Translations under genes and position numbers: made by a program
Part shown: positions 16,618-25,309 of the stretch, piece after piece
How the letters are laid out: every line of letters starts with the position of its first letter
Numbering within the stretch: position 1 is the stretch's first letter
Notes under the pieces: model-generated
Told to the model about the DNA's origin: nothing
The model's database searches: none
What the model saw: the letters and a program-made list of their open reading frames with translations, nothing else
DNA from: Pseudomonas viridiflava
GTDB taxonomy: Bacteria > Pseudomonadota > Gammaproteobacteria > Pseudomonadales > Pseudomonadaceae
DNA length: 64,000 bases
Direction: 5' to 3'
Assembly (NCBI RefSeq): GCF_900601905.1
Contig: NZ_UWFA01000505.1
Location: 248,001 to 312,000 of the forward strand

Positions 16618-18440
16618 TTGAGCGTCTCCAGATTCGAGGTAAAGGCGCTGGCGCCCTGCTCGGCGGAGCTGAAGGCCATGCGCATGAAACCGAACAGTTC
16701 CCGACCACAGCCCACGCCGTTGTCCAGATGCCCGATTGCAGGTTCTCTGGCGGCCAATTCTGCCGGTTCAACCAGAACTTGCAACGTCCCTTTTACCCCA
16801 TCGACGCGAATGATGTCTCCATCCTGCACCAGTGCCAAAGGGCCACCATCGAACGCTTCCGGGCATACATGAATGGCCGCCGGGATCTTGCCGGACGCCC
16901 CGGACATGCGCCCATCGGTGACCAGCGCGACTTTGAAACCACGGTCCTGCAAGACCCCGAGAAATGGTGTCATTTTGTGTAGCTCGGGCATGCCGTTCGA
17001 GCGTGGCCCCTGAAAACGCATCACCGCGACGAAATCGCACTCCAGCTCGCCCGCCTTGAAAGCGTCTGCAAGATCCTGCTGATCCTGGAACACTTTGGCC
17101 GGGGCCTGCACCACCTGATGCTCCAGAGCCACTGCCGAAACTTTCATTACGCCGCGCCCGAGGTTGCCTTCCATGACCCGCAAACCGCCTTCCAGGGAAA
17201 ACGGATTGGCCACGGGGCGCAGAATGTTTTCGTCCAGGCTCTCGATCGGCCCTTCGCGCCACACCAGCTTGCCGTCTTCCAGGAACGGCTCCTTGGTGTA
17301 GCGGCTCAGGCCACGTCCCATCACGGTGTTGACGTCTTCATGCAGATAACCGGCTTCCAGCAGCTCGCGAATCAGGAACGACATGCCGCCCGCAGCCTGG
17401 AAGTGGTTGATGTCGGCTTTGCCGTTCGGGTAGACGTGAGTCAGCGTCGGCACGACTTCGGAGAGGTCGGCCATGTCCTGCCAGGTCAGTTGAATGCCGG
17501 CGGCCTGGGCGATGGCAGGCATGTGCAGGGTGTGGTTGGTCGAGCCACCGGTGGCATGCAGCGCAACGATGGAATTGACCAGCGCACGCTCATCGACGAT
17601 TTCGCCGATGGGCATGAAGTTGCCGCTCTGCTTGGTCATGCGCGTGACCTGCTGCGCCGCCTCGACGGTCAGCGCATCGCGCAGCGGGGTATACGGGTTG
17701 ATGAATGACGAGCCGGGCAAGTGCAGGCCCATGACTTCCATCAGCAACTGATTGGTGTTGGCCGTGCCGTAGAACGTGCAAGTGCCGGGACCGTGATAAG
17801 ACTTCATTTCCGAATCCAGCAGCTCTTCGCGGGTCGCCTTGCCTTCGGCGTAGCGCTGGCGCACGTCGGCCTTTTCCTTGTTGGAAATCCCCGAGACCAT
17901 CGGCCCGCCGGGGATGAAAATCGTCGGCAGATGGCCGAAGCGCAGGGAGCCCATCATCAGGCCGGGCACGATCTTGTCGCAGATCCCCAGCATCAGCGCG
18001 GCGTCGAACATGTTGTGGGACAGAGCAATGGCGGTGGACATCGCGATGATTTCGCGACTGGCAATGCCCAGTTCCATGCCCGGCTCACCCTGGGTCACGC
18101 CATCGCACATGGCAGGCACGCCACCGGCAAACTGGCCGACCGAACCAATGTCACGTAAAGCCTGTTTGATCTGATTCGGGAAATGCTCGTAGGGCTGATG
18201 CGCCGAGAGCATGTCGTTGTAGGAGGAGATGATCGCCACGTTGGCCGCGTTCATCATGCGCAGGCTGTTTTTGTCTTCCGGTCCGCAGGCAGCGACACCA
18301 TGAGCGAAATTGGCGCATTGCAGTTTGCCACGCATCGGGCCGTCGCTCGCGGCGCCTCGAATCAGTTGCAGATAGCGCTCACGTGTTTCGCGACTGCGGG
18401 CTATCAGCCGTTCGGTTACCTCAAGAATGCGGGGATGCAT
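16614..18440 (-). CDS. edd: 6-phosphogluconate dehydratase
   Basis: Iron-sulfur dehydratase converting 6-phosphogluconate to KDPG. 608 residues, the usual length. IlvD/Edd features are SYNDMLSAHQP, PAMCDGVTQGEPGM and GICDKIVPGLMMG with cluster cysteines, and TDGRMSGASGKIPAAIHV near the C-terminus. The ATG at 18440 has GGAG nine bases upstream. It heads edd-glk and is divergent from gap across 220 nt carrying two HexR-type sites and an ANR-type box. Confidence 0.97.
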   Translation of the reverse strand: MHPRILEVTERLIARSRETRERYLQLIRGAASDGPMRGKLQCANFAHGVAACGPEDKNSLRMMNAANVAIISSYNDMLSAHQPYEHFPNQIKQALRDIGSVGQFAGGVPAMCDGVTQGEPGMELGIASREIIAMSTAIALSHNMFDAALMLGICDKIVPGLMMGSLRFGHLPTIFIPGGPMVSGISNKEKADVRQRYAEGKATREELLDSEMKSYHGPGTCTFYGTANTNQLLMEVMGLHLPGSSFINPYTPLRDALTVEAAQQVTRMTKQSGNFMPIGEIVDERALVNSIVALHATGGSTNHTLHMPAIAQAAGIQLTWQDMADLSEVVPTLTHVYPNGKADINHFQAAGGMSFLIRELLEAGYLHEDVNTVMGRGLSRYTKEPFLEDGKLVWREGPIESLDENILRPVANPFSLEGGLRVMEGNLGRGVMKVSAVALEHQVVQAPAKVFQDQQDLADAFKAGELECDFVAVMRFQGPRSNGMPELHKMTPFLGVLQDRGFKVALVTDGRMSGASGKIPAAIHVCPEAFDGGPLALVQDGDIIRVDGVKGTLQVLVEPAELAAREPAIGHLDNGVGCGRELFGFMRMAFSSAEQGASAFTSNLETLK

Positions 18441-18522
18441 GTGCTGAACTCCAGGCTAACGTATGTGGTCACCCGTTTAAGACCGCGTCAGATATCGAGG
18501 CACACGCCTTGTCTGTAAAAGC

Positions 18523-18536
18523 TTGATCTCGATCAA
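18523..18536. promoter_or_regulatory. Perfect ANR/FNR-type box between edd and gap
   Basis: TTGATCTCGATCAA fits TTGAT-N4-ATCAA exactly. It lies 82 bases upstream of the edd ATG and 124 bases upstream of the gap ATG. The FNR-type oxygen-responsive regulator of Pseudomonas (Anr) is the obvious candidate binder; which gene it acts on is not determined. Confidence 0.65.
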
Positions 18537-18561
18537 CTGTGTTGGCCTTACAGGCTTCTCG

Positions 18562-18576
18562 TTGTAGGTAAAACAA
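18562..18576. promoter_or_regulatory. HexR-type operator 1, TTGT-N7-ACAA
   Basis: TTGTAGGTAAAACAA matches the Pseudomonas HexR consensus exactly (TTGT, seven bases, ACAA). It lies in the edd/gap divergent promoter region. Confidence 0.75.
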
Positions 18577-18623
18577 AATATTGCCATTAAAAAGGCTTGT
18601 TTTCTATTTCTATGCGAATAATC

Positions 18624-18638
18624 TTGTAATTCCAACAA
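18624..18638. promoter_or_regulatory. HexR-type operator 2, TTGT-N7-ACAA
   Basis: TTGTAATTCCAACAA is a second exact match, ending 22 bases before the gap start codon. Its right arm overlaps an AACAACAA (18634-18641) Crc/Hfq-type motif in the gap leader. Confidence 0.75.
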
Positions 18639-18660
18639 CAAATTTAGAAAGGACGGCTGT

Positions 18661-19662
18661 ATGACTCTTCGTATTGCAATCAATGGTTTTGGCCGCATCG
18701 GCCGCAACGTCCTGCGCGCACTGTATACCCAAGGCTACCGGCAAGACCTGCAGGTCGTCGCGATCAACGATCTGGGCGACAGTGAGATGAACGCTCACCT
18801 GCTGCGCTTCGACACGGTCCACGGGCCATTTTCCGGCACCGTCGAGTGTGACAGCGAGAGCCTGACGGTCAATGGTGACCGTATTGCAGTCAGCGCCATT
18901 CGCAACCCTGCCGATCTACCCTGGAAGGCACAAAACGTTGATGTGGTTTTCGAATGCACCGGGCTGTTTACCGATCGCACCAAAGCCGCGGCGCACCTCA
19001 CCGCCGGCGCCCGCAAGGTCATTATCTCGGCCCCGGCCAAAGGTGCCGACGCGACCATCGTCTATGGCGTGAACCACGATACCCTGCGCCAGTCGCATCA
19101 GATTATTTCCAGCGCATCGTGCACCACCAACTGCCTGGCGCCCGTCGCGCAGGTGCTGCACCGCGAACTGGGCATTGAAAGCGGTCTGATGACCACGATC
19201 CATGCCTACACCAACGACCAGAACCTGATCGACGTCTATCATACCGACCCCTACCGCGCCCGCTCGGCCACCCAGTCGATGATCCCGAGCAAGACCGGTG
19301 CCGCCGAAGCCGTGGGCCTGGTGCTGCCGGAGCTGGCAGGCAAACTGACCGGCATGGCGGTTCGGGTGCCGGTGATTAACGTTTCGCTGGTAGATCTCAC
19401 TGTACAACTGACCCGCGAAGTCAGTGCCGATGAGGTCAACGCGTTGATGAAGGAAGCCAGCCAGCATTCCAAAGTGCTGGGTTACAACACCTTGCCGCTG
19501 GTTTCCCACGACTTCAATCACAACCCGCTGTCGTCGATCTTCGACGCCAACCACACCAAATCCAGCGGCAAACTGCTCAAGGTCCTGGCCTGGTACGACA
19601 ACGAATGGGCATTCTCCAACCGCATGCTCGACAACTGCCTGGCGCTGCATAACGCCGAGTAA
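18661..19662 (+). CDS. gap: Glyceraldehyde-3-phosphate dehydrogenase, type I (Gap-1)
   Basis: 333 residues. GFGRIGRNVLRA is the NAD-binding turn, and SASCTTNCLAP holds catalytic Cys154. TIHAYTNDQ with the catalytic His and WYDNEWAFSNRM close to the end are standard. It oxidises the triose produced by Eda. The ATG at 18661 follows AAAGGA. This copy next to edd is the HexR-controlled isozyme in pseudomonads; control here is inferred from the operators directly upstream. Confidence 0.97.
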   Translation: MTLRIAINGFGRIGRNVLRALYTQGYRQDLQVVAINDLGDSEMNAHLLRFDTVHGPFSGTVECDSESLTVNGDRIAVSAIRNPADLPWKAQNVDVVFECTGLFTDRTKAAAHLTAGARKVIISAPAKGADATIVYGVNHDTLRQSHQIISSASCTTNCLAPVAQVLHRELGIESGLMTTIHAYTNDQNLIDVYHTDPYRARSATQSMIPSKTGAAEAVGLVLPELAGKLTGMAVRVPVINVSLVDLTVQLTREVSADEVNALMKEASQHSKVLGYNTLPLVSHDFNHNPLSSIFDANHTKSSGKLLKVLAWYDNEWAFSNRMLDNCLALHNAE

Positions 19663-19682
19663 TGCCCAGGCGCGGTCTACTG

Positions 19683-20636
19683 CAGGAGCGGTGCTTGCCC
19701 GCGAACCCGTCGCTGCGGTCTACAGGACTACCGCGTCATCGTTGTTCGCGAGCAAGCTCGGCTCCTACAGAGGATCAGAGGATCATCCTCCGTTGGAGCG
19801 AGGCTTGCCCGCGAATCCGTCGCTGCGGTCTGTCAGTTCCACCGCGTCATCGTTGTTCGCGAGCAAGCTCGGCTCCTACAGAGAATCAGAGACTCATACA
19901 CACCGTTGGAGCGAGGCTTGCCCGCGAATCCGTTGCTGCGGTCTACAGGACTGCCGCGTCATCGTTGTTCGCGAGCAAGCTCGGCTCCTACAGAGAATCA
20001 GAGATTCATACACACTGTTGGAGCGAGGCTTGCCCGCGAATCCGTTGCTGCGGTCTACAGGTCTGCCGCGTCATCGTTGTTCGCGAGCAAGCTCGGTTCC
20101 TACAGAGAATCAGAGATTCATACACACTGTTGGAGCGAGGCTTGCCCGCGAATCCGTTGCTGCGGTCTACAGGTCTGCCGCGTCATCGTTGTTCGCGAGC
20201 AAGCTCGGCTCCTACAGAGGATCAGAGGATCATCCTCCGTTGGAGCGAGGCTTGCCCGCGAATCCTTTGCTGCGGTCTGTCAGTTCCACCGCGTCATCGT
20301 TGTTCGCGAGCAAGCTCGGCTCCTACAGAGAATCAGAGATTCATCCACACCGTTGGAGCGAGGCTTGCCCGCGAATCCTTTGCTGCGGTCTGTCAGTTCC
20401 ACCGCGTCATCGTTGTTCGCGAGCAAGCTCGCCTCCTACAGAGAATCAGAGATTCATCCACACCGCTGGAACGAGGCTTGCCCGCGAACCCGTCGCTGCG
20501 GTCTACAGGTCTGCCGCGTCATCGTTGTTCGCGAGCAAGCTCGGCTCCTACAGCGAATCAGAGATTCATACACACCGTTGGAGCGAGGCTCGCCCGCGAA
20601 CCCGTCGCTGCGGTCTACAGGACTGCCGCGTCATCG
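19683..20636. repeat. Tandem array of about nine REP doublets, period about 112 bp
   Basis: Eight complete units and a truncated ninth follow the gap stop codon head to tail. Each has a left arm (TGGAGCGAGGCTTGCCCGCG), a centre beginning TGCGGTCT and passing CCGCGTCATCGTTG, a right arm (TTCGCGAGCAAGCTCGGCTC) and a linker such as AATCAGAGATTCATACACAC. Units start near 19683, 19793, 19905, 20018, 20130, 20240, 20353, 20466 and 20578. Two centre types (CTACAGG.CTGC and CTGTCAGTTCCA) and two linker types (AGGATCATCCTC or AGATTCATACAC) alternate in blocks, indicating unequal exchange. Long open frames run through it in several phases because nearly all units lack stops; they are not genes. Confidence 0.95.
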
Positions 20637-20715
20637 CCCGCCATCTGGCTGCGCCCGGCACATGGTCGGGGCGTGATCGTGGTCCGGGCCTGATAGACTG
20701 GCGAGGATTTCGATC

Positions 20716-21144
20716 ATGAGATCGAACCACCTTACGACAACTGAAGCGTTCATGAACCGCAAACCTCCACGGTCCAGAGTCTCTCGCCTATTATTCGCCG
20801 CACTGGCTTACGTCAGCCTCGGGATAGGCCTGGCCGCGATTTTCATACCGGGTCTGCCGACCACCGAATTCGTTCTGCTGGCGGCCTGGGCGGCGACCAA
20901 AAGTTCGCCGCGCCTGAGCGCTTGGCTGGAAAACCACAGGGTGTTCGGTCCAATCCTGAGCAACTGGCGCAACGGTCGACTGGTGACTCGCCGTGCGAAA
21001 GTCAGCGCCACGGTCAGCATGCTGCTCTGCGCGCTGCTGATGCTGTACCTCATGCACGGCTGGCCGGTTTACGCCGCCATCGGCGGAATGCTGCTCGGTA
21101 ACGTATGGATCTGGTCGCGGCCGGAACCCACCCCTGAGACATGA
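20716..21144 (+). CDS. YbaN-like DUF454 inner-membrane protein
   Basis: 142 residues with two or three membrane segments. The family motif is ALAYVSLGIGLAAIFIPGLPTTEFVLLAAW followed by SSPRLSAWLENHRVFGPILSNW, as in DUF454/YbaN. Function unknown. The ATG at 20716 has GAGGA about ten bases upstream; an alternative ATG at 20752 gives 130 residues, closer to some family members. It begins 80 bases after the REP array ends. Confidence 0.82.
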   Translation: MRSNHLTTTEAFMNRKPPRSRVSRLLFAALAYVSLGIGLAAIFIPGLPTTEFVLLAAWAATKSSPRLSAWLENHRVFGPILSNWRNGRLVTRRAKVSATVSMLLCALLMLYLMHGWPVYAAIGGMLLGNVWIWSRPEPTPET

Positions 21145-21261
21145 CGCCCGTCATGCCCCTGTCACCGCTGTTGGTCTAGAGTTGAAACGCTGCTGCGGCT
21201 GAACGCCAGCCGCCAGCCAAGGTCAACCGCTACACTCTTCGACCCGCCAAGGGGCATTGAC

Positions 21262-21618
21262 ATGTTCGAGCCAGGCCATCTGCACATCACCCGCGCGCCG
21301 CTGCAGGCGTCGGATCTCGGTTACGACATCCATATCCGCTATGAAGTCTGCGAGGACCCCACGCAAGGCAAGTCCATGCGCTTTTCAATGGACGGTGAAA
21401 TCGCTGGCAACGCTTTCCAGGACAAGTTTGAACTGCCCCGTGACCTGGCCTGCAACTTTGCTCATAACGCCAACAAGATTGCTGTAGATCATGGCCTGCC
21501 GCCCATCGCCGTGCTGCCCATTGCCATACATGAAGACTACGACCGCATGTTCAAGGACGTGCACGACAAACTGGGCATCGAGCCGGGTGAACCGGTGAAG
21601 CCGGAACATTTGACGTAA
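21262..21618 (+). CDS. DUF5064 family protein
   Basis: 118-residue cytosolic protein, MFEPGHLHITRAPL. Small Pseudomonas-restricted family with a conserved acidic N-terminal half (GYDIHIRYEVCEDPTQGKSM). No known function. AAGGGG lies about eight bases upstream of the ATG. Monocistronic, followed by a solitary REP arm and a REP doublet. Confidence 0.75.
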   Translation: MFEPGHLHITRAPLQASDLGYDIHIRYEVCEDPTQGKSMRFSMDGEIAGNAFQDKFELPRDLACNFAHNANKIAVDHGLPPIAVLPIAIHEDYDRMFKDVHDKLGIEPGEPVKPEHLT

Positions 21619-21635
21619 GCCAGACTGCGTCATCG

Positions 21636-21767
21636 TTCTTCGCGGGCACGCCCGGTTCCAACAGCCCAATACCCTGTGGGAGCGAGGCTTGCCCGCGATA
21701 AGGCATGGCCCCAATCCCAATCCAAACCGCGTCATGGTTCTTGGCGGGCAAGCGCGCTCCTACAACA
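21636..21767. repeat. Single REP arm followed by a REP doublet
   Basis: A lone arm (TTCTTCGCGGGCACGCCCGG) occupies about 21636-21663, then a complete doublet runs 21675-21767 with arms GGGAGCGAGGCTTGCCCGCG and GGCGGGCAAGCGCGCTCC. It ends 56 bases before the regulator start. Confidence 0.85.
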
Positions 21768-21822
21768 GGCTGCCATTGCTGGCATAATCCCCGTCCTCAG
21801 CGGTCACAACCTTCAGGACCCC

Positions 21823-23331
21823 ATGCGTATCCACGTCAGTTTCATCGACCGCGTCGGCATCACCCAGGAAGTGCTGGCGATTCTCGGCGGGCGCAATCTG
21901 AATCTGGATGCCGTGGAAATGGTGCCGCCCAACGTCTATATCGACGCGCCGACCCTCAGTCACCAGATGCTTGAAGAACTCAAGGACGCGCTGTTCAGGG
22001 TTCGCGGAGTCGAGGCGATCACCGTGGTGGATATCCTGCCCGGGCAACGTCGGCATTTGCAGCTCGATGCATTGCTGGCCGCCATGACGGATCCGGTACT
22101 CGCGCTGGACAGCGCAGGTCATGTCTTGCTGGCCAACCCGGCCTTGATCGCATTGATTGGCCGCGAACCTGCGGGCGAGCCGGTAGCAGAGTTGTTTGCC
22201 GACCCGGGCCTGCACAACGCCTTGCTGGAAAACGGCTTTCGCCTGCCGCTACGTGAGGTGACCCTTAACGGCGAGGCGCTGTTACTGGATGCGACACCGA
22301 TCACCGATGCTGGCGCGCTGCTGACCCTGTATCAACCCAGTCGCATTGGTGAACGCTTGTCCGCGCTGCACCACGACCATGCCGAAGGGTTTGACGCGTT
22401 GCTGGGCGAATCCGCAGCCATCCGCACCCTCAAGGCCCGTGCCCAGCGCGTGGCAGCACTGGATGCGCCCTTGTTGATCCAGGGCGAAACCGGCACCGGC
22501 AAAGAGCTGGTGGCCCGCGCCTGCCACGCGACCAGCGCCCGACACAGCGCGCCTTTCCTGGCACTGAACTGCGCCGCGTTGCCGGAGAACCTCGCCGAAA
22601 GCGAATTGTTTGGTTACGCGCCCGGCGCATTTACCGGCGCGCAACGGGGCGGCAAACCGGGGCTGATGGAACTGGCCAACCAGGGCACGGTATTTCTCGA
22701 CGAAATCGGCGAAATGTCGCCTTACCTGCAGGCCAAGCTGCTGCGTTTCCTCAACGATGGCAGCTTCCGCCGGGTGGGCGGTGATCGGGAAGTAAAGGTC
22801 AATGTACGCATCCTCAGCGCCACCCATCGCAATCTGGAAAAGATGGTCAGCGAAGGCACCTTTCGTGAAGACCTGTTCTACCGGCTGAACGTGCTGAACC
22901 TGGAAGTCCCGCCATTACGCGATCGCGGCCAGGACATTCTGCTGCTGGCGCGCTATTTCATGGAGCAGGCCTGCGCGCAGATTCAACGGCCCGTCTGCCG
23001 CCTGGCCGTCGGCACGTACCCGGCCTTGCTGGGTAACCGCTGGCCCGGCAATGTACGCCAGTTGCAGAACGTGATTTTCCGTGCGGCAGCCATCAGTGAC
23101 AGCAATCTGGTCGACATCGGCGACCTGGACATCGCAGGCACTGCCGTGGCCGGTGAAAGCGATGGCGAAGTCGGCAGCCTCGAAAAAGCCGTCGAGACCT
23201 TCGAAAAGGCCTTGCTGGAAAAGCTCTACACGGACTATCCGTCAACCCGGCAACTGGCGACGCGTCTGCAAACGTCGCACACCGCCATCGCCCACCGACT
23301 GCGTAAATACGGAATCGGCGTCAAAGCCTGA
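21823..23331 (+). CDS. TyrR/GcsR-like sigma-54 enhancer-binding regulator
   Basis: 502 residues. An ACT domain at 1-72 (MRIHVSFIDRVGITQEVLAI), a PAS-like domain at about 80-170, then a sigma-54 AAA+ domain with Walker A GETGTGKE (221-228), intact GAFTGA (268-273) and Walker B FLDEIGE (291-297). A TyrR-type C-terminal helix-turn-helix follows (TRQLATRLQTSHTAIAHRLR). The N-terminus is closer to the glycine-cleavage activator GcsR than to PhhR, as I recall those families. No gcvP/glyA or phhA gene is adjacent, so the target is unknown. Start at 21823; reading back to 21676 would translate a REP doublet. Confidence 0.85.
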   Translation: MRIHVSFIDRVGITQEVLAILGGRNLNLDAVEMVPPNVYIDAPTLSHQMLEELKDALFRVRGVEAITVVDILPGQRRHLQLDALLAAMTDPVLALDSAGHVLLANPALIALIGREPAGEPVAELFADPGLHNALLENGFRLPLREVTLNGEALLLDATPITDAGALLTLYQPSRIGERLSALHHDHAEGFDALLGESAAIRTLKARAQRVAALDAPLLIQGETGTGKELVARACHATSARHSAPFLALNCAALPENLAESELFGYAPGAFTGAQRGGKPGLMELANQGTVFLDEIGEMSPYLQAKLLRFLNDGSFRRVGGDREVKVNVRILSATHRNLEKMVSEGTFREDLFYRLNVLNLEVPPLRDRGQDILLLARYFMEQACAQIQRPVCRLAVGTYPALLGNRWPGNVRQLQNVIFRAAAISDSNLVDIGDLDIAGTAVAGESDGEVGSLEKAVETFEKALLEKLYTDYPSTRQLATRLQTSHTAIAHRLRKYGIGVKA

Positions 23332-23336
23332 GACCG

Positions 23337-23744
23337 TCAGGCCTCAACGTGCAAGTCCCGGAATATCGGCATTATCGAATCCCGGGTCAGCGGCGCCAGG
23401 TTGAGTTGCGGATGGCTGTCGGCGCTGATCCACACCACTTCCTCGATCTCCGCAGCGGGTTGCACGTCCCCTTCAATGCGCACTTCAAACAACTCGCAAC
23501 GCACTTCAAACCCAGGTTCATTCACAGCAGGCGCGGCGAATGAGCCCAGATACCGCGCCTGGGCCGGGTCAATCACCAACCCCAACTCTTCTTCAAGTTC
23601 GCGACTGAGCGCCACAGCGGCTGGCTCACCGGCCTCGATCTTGCCGCCCGGTTGCATGAACGCCTGGGTACCACGCTTGCGCACCAGCAACGTCCGGCCA
23701 TCGGCGCCGATCAACAGTGCCGCGGCGATGTGAATCAGCTTCAT
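23337..23744 (-). CDS. Nudix (MutT-like) hydrolase
   Basis: 135 residues. The Nudix box is complete: GKIEAGEPAAVALSRELEEE followed by LGL fits GX5EX7REUXEEXGU. It would hydrolyse a nucleoside diphosphate derivative; the substrate is not predictable. The start ATG overlaps the ddlA stop by 4 nt (ATGA), so it is translationally coupled to ddlA. It converges with the upstream regulator, with only 5 nt between stops. Confidence 0.9.
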   Translation of the reverse strand: MKLIHIAAALLIGADGRTLLVRKRGTQAFMQPGGKIEAGEPAAVALSRELEEELGLVIDPAQARYLGSFAAPAVNEPGFEVRCELFEVRIEGDVQPAAEIEEVVWISADSHPQLNLAPLTRDSIMPIFRDLHVEA

Positions 23745-24832
23745 GGGAAGATCTCGGTCTTGAGTTGCCGCGCCTGTTCGGCACGCTCCAGCCCGAAGCG
23801 GATCAGACGATCAATCAGCTCGGGGTAGGAAACACCGCTGGCCTGCCACAATTTGGGGTACATGCTGATGGAGGTGAAGCCCGGAAGCGTGTTGACCTCG
23901 TTGATGACGATACTGCCCGCGTCAGTGACGAAGAAATCCACCCGCGCCAGACCCGCACACCCCAGCACTTGATAAGCGCGCAGGGCCACATCACGCACAG
24001 AATCGGCCAGTTCGGCGGCCAGCTCGGCAGGGATCGCAATGCGCGCCTGATCGCCATTGAGGTACTTGGTGTCGTAGGCATAGAACTCATCATTGGCGAT
24101 GACCTCGCCGCACACGCTGACCTGCGGCTGCTGATTGCCGAGCACCGCGCACTCGACTTCACGCCCCGCCATGCCGGACTCGATCAGCACCTTGTGATCA
24201 AACTCGAAAGCCAGCGTCAGCGCTGCGTGATAGCTGGCTTCATCGGTGACCTTGCTGACACCCACCGACGAACCTTGGCTGGCCGGTTTGACGAACAGCG
24301 GCAGGCCCAGTTCGGCCGCGACCGTAGCGAATGCAACGGACTGACCACGGGTGACCACCACAAACGGCGCAACGGCAATGCCCGCGTCACGCAGCAGGCG
24401 CTTGGTGACGTCTTTGTCCATGCACGCCGCCGAGCTGAGCACGTCCGGCCCGACGAAGGGAATCGCCAGCAGCCGCAGCAGGCCCTGCAGCGAACCGTCT
24501 TCGCCGAACGCGCCATGAATCAGCGGGAACACCACATCAATGCGGGGCAACTCGACACCCGATGCAACCTCGACAAATTGCCCGGCCGCAGCGCCCGGGA
24601 CAAGGGACAACACCCTGCCGGAACTGCTGAGCCTGATTCGGGCCGGGTCGCTGCCATTGAGCAGGTAGTCGTTCTCATCCAGATGCAGCCAGCGGCCTTG
24701 TTTGTCGACGCCGATCAAGGTCACGTCGTAAGTGCCACGGTCGATCGCGTTGATCACGTTTCGGGCGGACTGCAGCGAGACTTCGTGTTCGCTGGACTGC
24801 CCGCCGAAGAGGATGGCGACTGATGTTTTCAA
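23741..24832 (-). CDS. ddlA: D-alanine--D-alanine ligase A, TTG start
   Basis: ATP-grasp ligase making the D-Ala-D-Ala dipeptide for peptidoglycan. 363 residues from a TTG at 24832 that reads (M)KTSVAILFGGQSSEHEVSLQ, with AGGAG eight bases upstream; that matches the usual DdlA length. Any reading back to 25153 adds about 107 residues of unrelated composition through a terminator and into rpmE2. ATP-grasp and ligase signs are HGAFGEDGSLQG, LPLFVKPASQGSSVGVSKV, CAGLARVDFF and INEVNTLPGFT. Confidence 0.93.
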   Translation of the reverse strand: MKTSVAILFGGQSSEHEVSLQSARNVINAIDRGTYDVTLIGVDKQGRWLHLDENDYLLNGSDPARIRLSSSGRVLSLVPGAAAGQFVEVASGVELPRIDVVFPLIHGAFGEDGSLQGLLRLLAIPFVGPDVLSSAACMDKDVTKRLLRDAGIAVAPFVVVTRGQSVAFATVAAELGLPLFVKPASQGSSVGVSKVTDEASYHAALTLAFEFDHKVLIESGMAGREVECAVLGNQQPQVSVCGEVIANDEFYAYDTKYLNGDQARIAIPAELAAELADSVRDVALRAYQVLGCAGLARVDFFVTDAGSIVINEVNTLPGFTSISMYPKLWQASGVSYPELIDRLIRFGLERAEQARQLKTEIFP

Positions 24833-24931
24833 AGCAACGACTCCTGGATTTTCAGGCCGCAGAGTCAAAAGCAATTTTGCCTTCTCGTCCAGTGATGATC
24901 CGCCCCGGTGGTCGCCAGCGCTGAGAAAAAG

Positions 24932-24957
24932 ACAAAAAAAATCCTCACGGGGAGGAT
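24932..24957 (-). terminator. Rho-independent terminator of rpmE2
   Basis: On the minus strand ATCCTC-CCCGT-GAGGAT is followed by eight T. It lies about 50 bases after the L31B stop and upstream of ddlA. A second GC hairpin (GGCCGGCTGAAGCCGG) sits between stop and terminator. Confidence 0.88.
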
Positions 24958-25004
24958 AAGAGCCGGTGGAACCGGCTTCAGCCGGCCCCAGGGGTGTTGC
25001 AGCA

Positions 25005-25286
25005 TCACTCGGCGGAGGTTGCGTCTTTCTTGCCACCAGAGCCGAACGTAGCGAAACGCTTGTTGAAGCCGGCGATACGGCCTTCAGTCGTAGTCTTGCG
25101 CTGCTGGCCGGTGTACATCGGATGCGAAGCGCTGGAAACGTCCAGAGCGACATAGGGGTAAGTCTTGCCGTCGCTGTGCGCTTGGCTGCGGTCGGTATCG
25201 ACGGTTGAGCCGATCAGGAAAAAGGCATCGGCAGCCGTATCGTGGAACAGCACAGTGCGGTAAGCGGGATGGATATCAGGTTTCAT
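25005..25286 (-). CDS. rpmE2: Ribosomal protein L31 type B (zinc-independent)
   Basis: 93 residues, MKPDIHPAYRTVLFHDTAAD. It has no cysteines, so it is the zinc-free paralogue of L31 that replaces the zinc-binding form when zinc is scarce. LDVSSASHPMYTGQQRK and RIAGFNKRFATFG are conserved family blocks. The ATG at 25286 has GGAGG five bases upstream. A long palindrome typical of Zur operators begins 23 bases upstream of the start. Freeing the zinc of normal L31 is the known role. Confidence 0.94.
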   Translation of the reverse strand: MKPDIHPAYRTVLFHDTAADAFFLIGSTVDTDRSQAHSDGKTYPYVALDVSSASHPMYTGQQRKTTTEGRIAGFNKRFATFGSGGKKDATSAE

Positions 25287-25309
25287 GTTGCCTCCAGATG
25301 AGTGCGCAA

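Noticed and set aside
19662..20719. Open frames of 343, 342 and 256 codons in the region after gap
   Set aside because: They run through tandem REP doublets in all three forward phases and encode the same repeated peptide text; they have no ribosome site or family match.
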